This document shows, piece by piece, positions 24,891 through 31,597 of a stretch of DNA of 64,000 bases. Each line of letters begins with the position of its first letter. Position 1 is the stretch's first letter. Location of the stretch: the IMG/VR virus record IMGVR_UViG_3300022752_000002, positions 1-64,000 of that record; one strand, 5' to 3'. The DNA is from a virus. The notes beneath the pieces are model-generated. The model searched no databases, was not told where the DNA came from, and saw nothing but the letters and a program-made list of their open reading frames with translations. Both the position numbers and the translations under genes were made by a program.

Positions 24891-24988
24891 AGAATGGCCC
24901 TCAGGAGTGCGATGATGAATGCGGTGACACCAAAGCCCACCGCAAAGCCCAAGTTGAAGACTAGGAAGTATATTGGCAGTAGAATCAT
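24887..24988 (-). CDS. 33-aa membrane peptide, element-started
   Basis: MILLPIYFLVFNLGFAVGFG then VTAFIIALLRAIL; hydrophobic along nearly its whole length, with one Arg near the end. The element at 24989-25011 marks the start, which argues for real translation despite the size. Could be a holin-like, exclusion or membrane-regulatory peptide. Confidence 0.6.
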   Translation of the reverse strand: MILLPIYFLVFNLGFAVGFGVTAFIIALLRAIL

Positions 24989-24991
24989 GAC

Positions 24992-25288
24992 CTAATTACC
25001 CGCCGTGTTTTCAGCCAGCTCTAGGTTCTCGGCCTCGGCGGGTGGCTCAATCTCGCGGAATCGCCATTCGGCAAAGCCACGCTCGGGGTGAGGGGGTTTC
25101 TGGGAGCAGGGGTTCTCCATTCCGTCCAGATAGACCACGATCTCCCCCGGTTCGCCCTTGTGGGATATTCCCACGCCCATGCCACGGACGACATAGACCC
25201 TGTCCTTGAGGGGAAGGGAGTTGTAGTAAATAAGGATCTCGGGAGGGAAGCGGTCATCCACACACACAACCTTGCTGCCGGCCCTCAT
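24992..25288 (-). CDS. Unknown protein, 98 aa, coupled start
   Basis: From MRAGSKVVCVDDRFPPEIL; the ATG overlaps the TGA of the 65-aa gene upstream. The frame is open further upstream, but the coupled start is preferred. Beta-rich middle (RVYVVRGMGVGI) and an acidic tail ending ENTAGN encoded by the next element. Unknown. Confidence 0.6.
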   Translation of the reverse strand: MRAGSKVVCVDDRFPPEILIYYNSLPLKDRVYVVRGMGVGISHKGEPGEIVVYLDGMENPCSQKPPHPERGFAEWRFREIEPPAEAENLELAENTAGN

Positions 25289-25482
25289 GGCTTCCTCCAA
25301 ATAACTTCGTCCTTGTCCAGCTCGCACGACCACCGCATGAGGCGGCTGTAAGCCCTGTATCCATAGCCCCAACGGAGCAGGGTATGGCTGATAAGGTCGC
25401 CGGCCCCATAGCAGAGCCAAGCCGACCCCAGCCTCAAAAGGCCTTTAATTCGGCTCTCTTTGTGCTTTCGATGGTTCGCCAT
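25285..25482 (-). CDS. Small basic protein, unknown
   Basis: 65 aa, MANHRKHKESRIKGLLRLGS at the start, with Trp- and Arg-rich helices, possibly amphipathic. It overlaps the 3' end of the 115-aa gene by 49 bases and couples to the downstream gene. The large overlap makes the exact start uncertain. Confidence 0.5.
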   Translation of the reverse strand: MANHRKHKESRIKGLLRLGSAWLCYGAGDLISHTLLRWGYGYRAYSRLMRWSCELDKDEVIWRKP

Positions 25483-25781
25483 ATCTCAATCTGGTTCTGT
25501 GCGGCCGTCATCAGGGCCTTGATCTTTTCCTCGGCAAAAACGGCCTCCTTGTGGGCCTTGAGGAGCTCCAAAAACTCGGGGTGGGCAAGGGCTTCGCGCT
25601 CCTGTGCGGCCAAGGCCCCGTGCGTCTTGGAGAGCTCCTGCATGAGCGTGGCCTTCTTGCTCTTTAGAAACTGCTCGATGTAGGCCCTCTCGGCTTTGGC
25701 GTTAGCCAGCTTTTCGGCATTGTCCCGCATCCAAGCCAAAGCCTTGAGCGGGTCGGGGGCATCGTTGATTTCGTAGCTCAT
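25434..25781 (-). CDS. Helical protein of a recombination-associated type
   Basis: 115 aa, MSYEINDAPDPLKALAWMRD at the start; entirely helical, with EQFLKSKKATLM and EEKIKALMTAAQNQIEIWRT. This arrangement is seen in small phage proteins encoded near RecT or exonuclease genes, of unknown role. It has a GGAG Shine-Dalgarno formed by the end of the upstream gene rather than an element. Confidence 0.65.
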   Translation of the reverse strand: MSYEINDAPDPLKALAWMRDNAEKLANAKAERAYIEQFLKSKKATLMQELSKTHGALAAQEREALAHPEFLELLKAHKEAVFAEEKIKALMTAAQNQIEIWRTIESTKRAELKAF

Positions 25782-25783
25782 TT

Positions 25784-25981
25784 TTACTCCTTGTCGGCAA
25801 TTCTAATATCGCCATCAATTTCGTATCCGGCTCCTCTTAAAAAATTCCTGATCTCCGGTAAAACCTCGTCCAAACATACGGCCGAGAATTCGTGCGTAAT
25901 TCTGGCCTGCGAAGACTTGGAAATGTTTGATGCCTCAAGATCGTCCAAGCAATACTCAAAGATTAGGGTGAATTTATTCAT
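25784..25981 (-). CDS. Small unknown protein, coupled start
   Basis: 65 aa from MNKFTLIFEYCLDDLEAS; the ATG overlaps the upstream TGA (AAAATGA). Mixed alpha/beta; FTLIFEY and ARITHEFSAVCLDEVLPEI are compatible with a small ferredoxin-like fold. Its terminal KEstop supplies the GGAG of the next gene. Confidence 0.6.
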   Translation of the reverse strand: MNKFTLIFEYCLDDLEASNISKSSQARITHEFSAVCLDEVLPEIRNFLRGAGYEIDGDIRIADKE

Positions 25982-26325
25982 TTTATTGGTTGGTCGCACC
26001 TGACCCAAGCAAAGCCCGACCCCTTCATAATGTTGTTCCTCTCAAATGAGGTTGCGTAGGTCATCATGGAAAACTTCAAGATGTTCCTGTCCGCATCTAC
26101 CAAGGCGAAACTCAATTCGGGACAAAACTCCTGCTTCCATAGCCGGCTGGCCTTGGTGGAGCGTTTGTCGTTTCTGCGGACGGCCTCCATCATCCCGCGC
26201 TTTGGCCTTCCTGCGGAAGCCAGCGACAGCCTTGCCGTGATGGCCGAGGCGATAATGTTGTAGTCGGTGCCGGTTGGTCCGGTTGACCCACGGCTAACCC
26301 GAGACATGTGTCTTCGCTGGTTCAT
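25978..26325 (-). CDS. Unknown basic protein, 115 aa
   Basis: From MNQRRHMSRVSRGSTGPTGT; the start lies 2 bases after the HNH gene stop. Arg-rich N-terminus with GPTGTDYNIIASAITARL, then a mixed domain with LSFALVDADRNILKFS. No domain recognised. Confidence 0.55.
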   Translation of the reverse strand: MNQRRHMSRVSRGSTGPTGTDYNIIASAITARLSLASAGRPKRGMMEAVRRNDKRSTKASRLWKQEFCPELSFALVDADRNILKFSMMTYATSFERNNIMKGSGFAWVRCDQPIK

Positions 26326-26326
26326 T

Positions 26327-26629
26327 TTAGGCGGGAAGGATGTAGCCTTTTTGTCTGGCCCACCTTCCATTGGCGTGGATTTCGGCGTGACAGCCTTGGC
26401 AGATCGCCATGAAGAACTCCTCGGCGTTGAGCCGCCAAGCGATTCTTCCCCGTTTGTGATGGATCTGGGTGGCCTTCCTCCCGCAAAGCCGGCAGTAGGG
26501 AAAGCGTTTTAAGTAGGAAACACGCAATTTTCTGTAGTGATCCAGCTGGCCCTTTCGCTTCTGGGTAAAAGGACGAAGCCTCCCAGACCGCTTGAGCGGA
26601 GTTTTGCGCCTTAGCCAGCATCGCTTCAC
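26327..26629 (-). CDS. HNH endonuclease
   Basis: 100 aa with a GTG start that overlaps the upstream stop (GGGTGA). CRLCG (C46, C49) and CQGCHAEIH (C77, C80) would hold a structural zinc. The catalytic HNH core is QIHHKRG (H57/H58), N68 and H81 or H85. The N-terminal 40 residues are very basic, for DNA contact. Stand-alone HNH proteins of this size often nick DNA and are common beside phage packaging or replication genes. Here it sits in the early-type small-gene array, not next to TerL. Confidence 0.88.
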   Translation of the reverse strand: MKRCWLRRKTPLKRSGRLRPFTQKRKGQLDHYRKLRVSYLKRFPYCRLCGRKATQIHHKRGRIAWRLNAEEFFMAICQGCHAEIHANGRWARQKGYILPA

Positions 26630-26994
26630 CCAGCCGAAGCCCTCTTGAGGAGATCGTAATATTCATTACGCATGTCGCTTCCGTGCTTCCGCATTTCAGC
26701 AAGGAACTTTGGCTCGTTGCGGATCGCGGGAGTCTCGGCCATCGTGACGTTTGACATCAGGCTCGACCAGCGGGTCAGGCCCTTTCTGGTGCTGGTGGAG
26801 ATGGACAGGAAGAAGAGGAGGTAGGCTACCTCTGTCGCCACGGCCTTGGTGGCCGGGTTTTCATCGTCAGAGTCTCCAAGAACCTTCTCCATAATTGCCA
26901 GAAGAAGGCAGGAGGCATCGGTGGGGCTCTTGTCCCCGACCCTTTGTTTGATGTAACGGCAGGCTATATCGACTATTTCGTGGTTTGGCTTCAT
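26626..26994 (-). CDS. Unknown protein, 122 aa, first gene of the array
   Basis: From MKPNHEIVDIACRYIKQRVG; helical, with a hydrophobic patch (VAYLLFFLSIST) near residue 60. The frame continues upstream through the element as KNTAGNSA, but the element at 26995-27017 marks the ATG at 26994. It is the most upstream gene of the minus-strand array and follows the divergent control region. Confidence 0.65.
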   Translation of the reverse strand: MKPNHEIVDIACRYIKQRVGDKSPTDASCLLLAIMEKVLGDSDDENPATKAVATEVAYLLFFLSISTSTRKGLTRWSSLMSNVTMAETPAIRNEPKFLAEMRKHGSDMRNEYYDLLKRASAG

Positions 26995-27072
26995 GGCCGA
27001 ATTACCCGCCGTGTTTTTCACTAGAATTCGGGTACTTGTGGCGGTGGGGTGGGCAAGAACAATTTTAGGTGA

Positions 27073-27085
27073 TCACAATTTGTGA
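27073..27085. promoter_or_regulatory. 13-bp dyad in the divergent control region
   Basis: TCACAATTTGTGA, symmetric about its central T, lies between the first minus-strand array gene (start 26994) and the plus-strand gene at 27144. A second dyad, CGGGT-N5-ACCCG, follows at about 27124-27138 next to the plus-strand start. Both are candidate operators. Confidence 0.5.
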
Positions 27086-27143
27086 CCCCCAAAGGGCGAT
27101 TCTTCTTGCGGACCAAAACAGGGCGGGTATTTGACCCGTGGCC

Positions 27144-27623
27144 ATGTTCCTTTTTGAGACCTCCATAAACGTGCGGAAGATGAAGAAAGACCATCCGCAC
27201 ACCTACAAACACATCCTCAGGCTTGATCCCACCGACTTCATGGGGTGCTGGGTCAACCTCAGGGGAGGGGAGGAGCCCCAAGAGTGGGTTGCCCTGTTAC
27301 GCTTCTACAGGAACGGAGGAGGGGTGCTTGGAGATGGCGGATACTGTGCCCACGGATACTTGTGGTGCCGGTGTCAGTCCGCCGGCGAGCTTTACAGGGC
27401 TTGGGGTTTCTCGGTGCGGCCGAGCTTTGAGTTTAAGAGGCTGAAGAACGCTCCGGGCAGGGGGCTGGAATGGCAGTTGCGGGGATCGGCGGACACGCTG
27501 GACGAGCTATTGGGCGGGCTATCGGAGAAGATAGCGGCAGCCAAAATGGGTGTATCAAGAGAATTTGGGACACTAAAAGAAAACGCACGAAGAGCCCAGT
27601 TAGCAAAGCCCGGGCTGAACTAA
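27144..27623 (+). CDS. Unknown protein, first plus-strand gene
   Basis: 159 aa from MFLFETSINVRKMKKDH; an in-frame ATG 6 bases earlier is an alternative. The middle has GYCAHGYLWCRCQSAGELY and a Gly/Arg-rich stretch; the C-terminal helix contains DTLDELLGGLSEKIAAAK. The C-terminal 190 bases overlap a convergent frame on the other strand. No family recognised. Confidence 0.55.
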   Translation: MFLFETSINVRKMKKDHPHTYKHILRLDPTDFMGCWVNLRGGEEPQEWVALLRFYRNGGGVLGDGGYCAHGYLWCRCQSAGELYRAWGFSVRPSFEFKRLKNAPGRGLEWQLRGSADTLDELLGGLSEKIAAAKMGVSREFGTLKENARRAQLAKPGLN

Positions 27624-27750
27624 GCTTCTTAATCAGCAGGGTTGAGAGCTTTAGCCCCTTCTTAGAGGCTTCCTTTATCAGCTTGGCCTTCAGGGCCTTT
27701 TTTATCCAAAAGCCGATGAAGACTTTGTCTTTATGCCGATGATTGGGCAT
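27433..27750 (-). CDS. Ribbon-helix-helix-like small regulator (C-terminus uncertain)
   Basis: 105 aa from MPNHRHKDKVFIGFWIKK. Residues 8-45 have the ribbon-helix-helix layout: a strand (KVFIGFWI), then KKALKAKLIKEASKKG and KLSTLLIKKLSSA. The first 42 codons lie outside other genes. The rest runs antisense through the 3' end of the plus-strand gene and turns hydrophobic and Pro-rich, so the true C-terminus may be shorter. Possible binder of the dyads at 27794-27806 and 27884-27896. Confidence 0.45.
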   Translation of the reverse strand: MPNHRHKDKVFIGFWIKKALKAKLIKEASKKGLKLSTLLIKKLSSARALLTGLFVRFLLVSQILLIHPFWLPLSSPIARPIARPACPPIPATAIPAPCPERSSAS

Positions 27751-27780
27751 TGGGCGGGTATGCATTAACCCTGCGCGCAA

Positions 27781-27950
27781 GCTAGGACAAAAGGGTGTTA
27801 AACACCTGATTTATAATACATTACAAAATAGTATCCTATTGTCTACCTTAATTTTTATGTGGTAGTTAGTATAAATTTTTTGTGGTGTTAACCACCCGAT
27901 TTGGTGTTGCGACAAAATGATAGCCCGTTGTAGATACAAAAACTTGAGAC
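27781..27950. promoter_or_regulatory. AT-rich control region with two related dyads
   Basis: GGTGTTAAACACC at 27794-27806 is a 13-bp dyad. GGTGTTAACCACC at 27884-27896 is a diverged copy; both are followed by a C or T and GATTT. A perfect TATAAT lies at 27812-27817 on the plus strand, just after the first dyad, so a repressor bound there would block that promoter. No plus-strand gene is seen before 27951. I could not place a convincing -35 box. Confidence 0.55.
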
Positions 27951-28556
27951 ATGGCGTGTACTTGCTGTTACGTGAAGACATATTGTCCGACACAACAGAG
28001 GTTTCCGCATGTTCCCTTGGGAATAGGGACATCAGTAGTAGTATTAGGAAACCTAATAGTAGACACCCGACCAATGGACCCGGATGGACAGTTGCTTTTG
28101 GCAAAAGAGTTTGAATCCAAGGAATTATCCCATTTGGACTACATGAAGACCTTTGTCCGGATCAGGTCGATCAATGGCAAAAATGTGTATTTGGTGCATC
28201 CTGACGACTTATTGGATGATGAGGAGCGGTGGCGGGGTTGCCGGGCTTGTTGCCGGGAATGCAAGCGGGCCTGCAACGCCAAACCGGTGGTAGACCCCAA
28301 AGTGACCCGCCGTGCGGCCGCTATTAAGAGGGTTGAAACTTTTGTGTTGACACAAGCAGGGGGAAAAAATAATTTGCCCGACGTTGAAGCCGCTGTCAAA
28401 AAACGCATGCAATTCCTCGGCAGTCTCGGGGGCAGAAAAAAATCGCCAAAAAAACGTGTGTCCGCTCGGCTTGCGGCACTCGCACGATGGAGGATGCGTA
28501 AGCTAAATTCCGAATCCAATTGTGCGATGCCAAGCGATGGTAAAGTCGCACAATAA
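27951..28556 (+). CDS. Cys-rich basic protein, putative DNA-binding regulator
   Basis: 201 aa starting MACTCCYVKTYCP; the start is weak (no Shine-Dalgarno) and could lie later. Two Cys clusters are seen: CTCCYVKTYC at the N-terminus and CRACCRECKRAC at about 97-108, which may bind a metal. The C-terminus (GGRKKSPKKRVSARLAALAR) is strongly basic. First gene after the AT-rich control region; a regulatory role is inferred from that. No family recognised. Confidence 0.5.
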   Translation: MACTCCYVKTYCPTQQRFPHVPLGIGTSVVVLGNLIVDTRPMDPDGQLLLAKEFESKELSHLDYMKTFVRIRSINGKNVYLVHPDDLLDDEERWRGCRACCRECKRACNAKPVVDPKVTRRAAAIKRVETFVLTQAGGKNNLPDVEAAVKKRMQFLGSLGGRKKSPKKRVSARLAALARWRMRKLNSESNCAMPSDGKVAQ

Positions 28557-28591
28557 ATATTCGAGCACTTAAAATTTATCGCTTCGCATAG

Positions 28592-28867
28592 ACTAAAATT
28601 TCTCAAAAAGGCCTTTCGAAGTTAGACGCTAGGCTTCGCAAAAAGTCCAAGCCGGTTCCGTTCCCCAAGGATTACCAGTGGGATTGGATCAGGCATTTCC
28701 TCATTCGCGGTCTTCGTAAGACCGATTTTGTCCACTTCAGCGGGAACGACACCCGCCAGATTCTTTGCGCCCTAAATCATTTTGACAATTTTTTGAATTG
28801 TCGCTTTCGGGGGCGTTATCGCTCCGCACCGCTGGAAAACGAATGCAAAAGCGGGAACGGTTTATGA
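28592..28867 (+). CDS. Coding-like frame with no ATG, GTG or TTG start in its main part
   Basis: Open from the TAG at 28589-28591 to a TGA at 28865-28867 that overlaps the next ATG (TTATGACA). The translation looks protein-like: VPFPKDYQWDWIRHFLIRGL, then FVHFSGNDTRQILCALNH, with a basic end. The only in-frame usual start (a TTG) is about 29 codons from the end. Either a rare start such as ATT at 28598 is used, or the 5' part is lost or shifted. It may be a remnant gene. Confidence 0.4.
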   Translation, partial: TKISQKGLSKLDARLRKKSKPVPFPKDYQWDWIRHFLIRGLRKTDFVHFSGNDTRQILCALNHFDNFLNCRFRGRYRSAPLENECKSGNGL

Positions 28868-29697
28868 CACAACAAACAAATACCAACACTCAACTCATAG
28901 ATTCGTCGGCCCTTCACCACGGCCTTCGGACCTTGGCGCATGTGGTGAAAGACAACGTCCTTGAGCAGACGATCTCCATACAGGGGAAGCGGTATATCAA
29001 GGTCGAGGGCTGGGGGATGCTGGCCAATGCGGCCGGATTCATTCCCGGAGTGGCCGAGGTTCGTCCCGAGGGGGACGGCTTTGTGGCCACGGCAGAGCTT
29101 CGCAAGGCCGACACCGGCATTGTGGTGGCAAAGGCTGAGGGATTCTGCGGGCGGGATGAGCCCCGCTGGAAGAACGCCCCTGCCTATGCCATTCGCTCGA
29201 TGGCCCAGACACGAGCTTTGTCCAAGGTGGTTCGATCTGCCTTGGCGAGCGTGGTTCCCTTGATGGGGGTTTCCGATCTTTCCGCGACTCCTGCGGAGGA
29301 AGTCCCCGATGGCGGGTTCAAGGATCACGAGGCCCGTGGTCGGATCGTAGAGGTGGAGCCCACGCCGGCGGAAGCCCGTGCAATCAACACCCTGATTCAG
29401 GCCGAATCCGATGGCACAAGGGTTGCTGAAAGGAATCGTCAGGCGATTCAGGTGGATCCCAACGCTCCGGTGGAGGACATGGTGCTGGCCTTCGGCAAGT
29501 ACAAGGGCAAGACCATCCGCCAGATCGCTCGTGAGGACGAGGGTCGGCGTTACCTCGCTTGGCTTGAGGGACAGGAACTCAAGTTGGGCAAGGACGGCAA
29601 GCCGTTCCAGAAGGACATTCAGCGAAACAAGATCATCCGCCGGCTGCTGGAGACCGCGCCGGAGGCCTTGGACACCGCTGACAACGTGCCGTTCTGA
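28864..29697 (+). CDS. Annealing/recombination-type protein with an FGKYKG domain
   Basis: 277 aa from MTQQTNTNTQLIDSS; in-frame ATGs at 28798 and 28843 are alternatives. Residues about 35-155 (KVEGWGMLANAAGF, RSMAQTRALSKVVRSAL) match a phage family often placed with ssDNA-annealing or recombination proteins; that is an association, not proof. Residues about 210-265, VLAFGKYKGKTIRQIA then YLAWLEGQ, form the small FGKxKG domain seen at the C-terminus of exonuclease X-type and DUF3820 proteins. Upstream of the PD-(D/E)XK exonuclease, fitting a two-component recombination module. Confidence 0.7.
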   Translation: MTQQTNTNTQLIDSSALHHGLRTLAHVVKDNVLEQTISIQGKRYIKVEGWGMLANAAGFIPGVAEVRPEGDGFVATAELRKADTGIVVAKAEGFCGRDEPRWKNAPAYAIRSMAQTRALSKVVRSALASVVPLMGVSDLSATPAEEVPDGGFKDHEARGRIVEVEPTPAEARAINTLIQAESDGTRVAERNRQAIQVDPNAPVEDMVLAFGKYKGKTIRQIAREDEGRRYLAWLEGQELKLGKDGKPFQKDIQRNKIIRRLLETAPEALDTADNVPF

Positions 29698-29849
29698 TGA
29701 CTTGGGAGTTCTTCAAGGTGCTTGCTGAAACCGCCATGACGATTGTTGGCTACACGCTCTTTGTCGGAGCTGGGGTCACAGGAGTCGTTTTTGTGGGGGC
29801 TTTTATGCTCTGGCTCTACGACAGGGTCAGAAAGGAGATGTGTGAGTAA
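29697..29849 (+). CDS. 50-aa membrane protein
   Basis: MTWEFFKVLAETAMTIVGYT at the start; one long or two short hydrophobic segments (IVGYTLFVGAGV, VVFVGAFMLWLY), then the basic tail DRVRKEMCE. ATG overlaps the upstream TGA. Its 3' end supplies the GGAG ribosome site of the next gene. Role unknown. Confidence 0.6.
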   Translation: MTWEFFKVLAETAMTIVGYTLFVGAGVTGVVFVGAFMLWLYDRVRKEMCE

Positions 29850-30045
29850 GCCGGTCAATGTGCAGGGACCGGACGGCCTTCACTTTATCTGGGTCGGGAA
29901 AACCGACTTGGATGGGGACTTCATGCACCTGTGCGATGACGACATGGCTCGGATCTTCTGCGTCCCAAAGGAGTGGGTGTCGGATGCCACCGAACAGCAG
30001 ATAGCCGAAGTCAAAAAGATGGGTGAGGAGGTTGAGGTAGAATGA
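29842..30045 (+). CDS. Small unknown protein with GTG start
   Basis: 67 aa, MSKPVNVQGPDGLHFIWVGK. The GTG follows AAAGGAG at suitable spacing; the frame is open upstream, but this start avoids deep overlap. Acidic and aromatic, ending EEVEVE. Its stop overlaps the exonuclease start. Confidence 0.55.
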   Translation: MSKPVNVQGPDGLHFIWVGKTDLDGDFMHLCDDDMARIFCVPKEWVSDATEQQIAEVKKMGEEVEVE

Positions 30046-31109
30046 TCGTTGCTGACGACAGAAAGGGATTGCCCTCTGCCTCCAAGCGGGAGCGGTGGAG
30101 CAAATGTCCGGGGTCGCATGCCCTTGAAAAGCTTGCGCCCGAACAGGAGACCACCGAGGCCTTGCTGAAAGGCAATCGAATCCATGATGCCCTCTACAAG
30201 GGCGATCTGTCTGTCTTGGTAGACGAGGAGAGGGAACTTGCCGAAAGGCTGGTCGAGCTTGAAAGGGAGGCGATCTCCCAATGGAAAAAGGACATCGGCT
30301 ATGAGGGCAAGCCCTTGCTCCTTAAAGAACAGAGGCTGGGATTCGCGGATAGGGGCGAGGTCAGGATGACCGGCAAGCCCGATGTGGTTTATTCCAACGA
30401 CGAGACCATTTTGGTCATCGATTACAAGACAGGGATGGTGGGCGTTGAGTCCACCGAGAATCCCCAGCTTCGAGCCTTGGCGGTGCTGGCGGCTGAGGAG
30501 TTTGGGGTCAAGACGGCCTATGTGACCATCCTTCAGGCCGGCAATCCGGTGGTAATTGAGAAGTTGTCTGAGTCCGCCCTAAGGATGGAATCCGAGCGGT
30601 TAAAGAACGAGCTGGAGAGGCTTGAGACAAGCATAGACACCCGCGTTTCCGGCCCCCAATGCCAGTATTGCAGGGCGGTGGGCATCTGTCCCGAGGCGGC
30701 AAGCCAAACGCTCGCTTTGGCCCAAATACGGCCCGAAACGAGGGATTTAATCAATCCCAGCGACCTTCCCAAGCTTTTGGAGGGATGCATTGTGGCCGAG
30801 GCCGTCATAGATGCAGTTCGGGCTAGGGCGAAGGAGATCATTTCTGGTGGCGGCGAGGTGAAGGGCTGGAAGGTTCAGTCGGTTAGGAAGCGTTTTATTA
30901 CCGACGATACAGAGGCCCTACAGCGTCTCTCGGAAGAGCTTGGAACCGATGGTGCGCTTAAGGTTGCGTCCGTTTCGTTGACCGAGGCTGAAAAAGCCAT
31001 TCAAGCCAAACACAAGTGCTCCAAGGCCGAGGCCGGCAAGCGGATCGATGCCCTTTTGGGTGAGCTCGTTGACCGCAAGGAGATCGAAAGGCTGATGCGA
31101 TGCAAGTAA
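30042..31109 (+). CDS. PD-(D/E)XK exonuclease (DUF2800-like)
   Basis: 355 aa. Nuclease motifs in order: GNRIHDAL (H48), a PD segment KPDVVY (D114), VIDYKTG (D127, K129) and NPQLRAL (Q142). Cys residues at CQYCRAVGIC (about 208-217), with C22 near the N-terminus, form the Cys cluster that binds an Fe-S or zinc site in related nucleases. It would degrade DNA ends to single strands for annealing by the partner encoded at 28864. The long C-terminal region (220-355) is helical. It overlaps both neighbours by 4-10 bases. Confidence 0.85.
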   Translation: MIVADDRKGLPSASKRERWSKCPGSHALEKLAPEQETTEALLKGNRIHDALYKGDLSVLVDEERELAERLVELEREAISQWKKDIGYEGKPLLLKEQRLGFADRGEVRMTGKPDVVYSNDETILVIDYKTGMVGVESTENPQLRALAVLAAEEFGVKTAYVTILQAGNPVVIEKLSESALRMESERLKNELERLETSIDTRVSGPQCQYCRAVGICPEAASQTLALAQIRPETRDLINPSDLPKLLEGCIVAEAVIDAVRARAKEIISGGGEVKGWKVQSVRKRFITDDTEALQRLSEELGTDGALKVASVSLTEAEKAIQAKHKCSKAEAGKRIDALLGELVDRKEIERLMRCK

Positions 31110-31597
31110 AGCTATCGGTCAACGAGGTGCTGGTCGCCGGCTATGTCGGGATGCGAAGGAACGCCGAGGCATCCTACAAGCACCGGGAGATGCGTTTCCC
31201 CGAAAGGAATGTGGGTGAGCTTTGGGGGAATCATATCGAATCGGCCCATGCTGAGTTGGTTGTTTCGAAGGCCCTTGGAATCTACTGGGGTTTCGGGGTC
31301 AACACTTTCCACAACCCCGACATTGCCGACACTAATCTGGAGGTCCGCTGGTCGAGCCGTGACGATGTCAAAATACGGCCTGACGACAGCGGAATCATTG
31401 TGTCGGTCAAGGGGCGATGCCCCGATTACGAGATCATGGGATGGATTTATGCATCAGAGGGACAAGCCGAGCAGTTCAAGTACAGCAAGGAGCCGGTTTG
31501 TTACTTCGTCCCGCATAAACATCTGAGGCCGTTTCATAGCCTTGAAGCGCTCTTGGAGAAAAAGAAACAGGAAAGGCTAAATATGGAGGGAAAATGA
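31100..31597 (+). CDS. Possible nuclease-like protein, 165 aa
   Basis: MQVKLSVNEVLVAGYVGMRR at the start. It contains NHIESAHAELVVSKALG, then IADTNLEVRWSSRDD and IIVSVKGRCPDYEIMGWI. The helix with GNHIESAHAE, the DxxLEVR strand and the VSVKG strand resemble a small PD-(D/E)XK fold, but the catalytic set is not clear. Overlaps the exonuclease end by 10 bases, suggesting a shared role. Confidence 0.5.
   Translation: MQVKLSVNEVLVAGYVGMRRNAEASYKHREMRFPERNVGELWGNHIESAHAELVVSKALGIYWGFGVNTFHNPDIADTNLEVRWSSRDDVKIRPDDSGIIVSVKGRCPDYEIMGWIYASEGQAEQFKYSKEPVCYFVPHKHLRPFHSLEALLEKKKQERLNMEGK

Larger units (their letters stand above)
12904..27017 (-). repeat. Start-associated element family, 25 copies
   Basis: Read on the minus strand, each copy is AAAACA, 4 variable bases, GGGTAATT (often GGATAATT), 5 variable bases, then the start codon; the spacing is identical in all copies. 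Copies occupy the 23 bases above these start codons: 12903, 14294, 14711, 14932, 15239, 15534, 16035, 16240, 16652, 17153, 17675, 18742, 19785, 19959, 21158, 21546, 22233, 22611, 23289 (GTG), 23446, 24009, 24217, 24468, 24988 and 26994. TAATT holds the upstream gene's stop in one frame, so many proteins here end KQxG or similar. I did not find it before the structural or plus-strand genes. It could be a promoter, a non-canonical ribosome site or a recombination boundary. Confidence 0.9.

Noticed and set aside
12904-27017. Start-associated elements as classical Shine-Dalgarno sites
   Set aside because: GGGTAATT is not AGGAGG and lies with a fixed 5-base gap. It may pair weakly with the 16S tail, but the AAAACA part and rigid spacing need another explanation.
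27021-27281. 86-codon minus-strand frame in the divergent control region
   Set aside because: It lies antisense to the plus-strand gene at 27144, contains the dyad operators and has a Pro-rich, non-globular translation.
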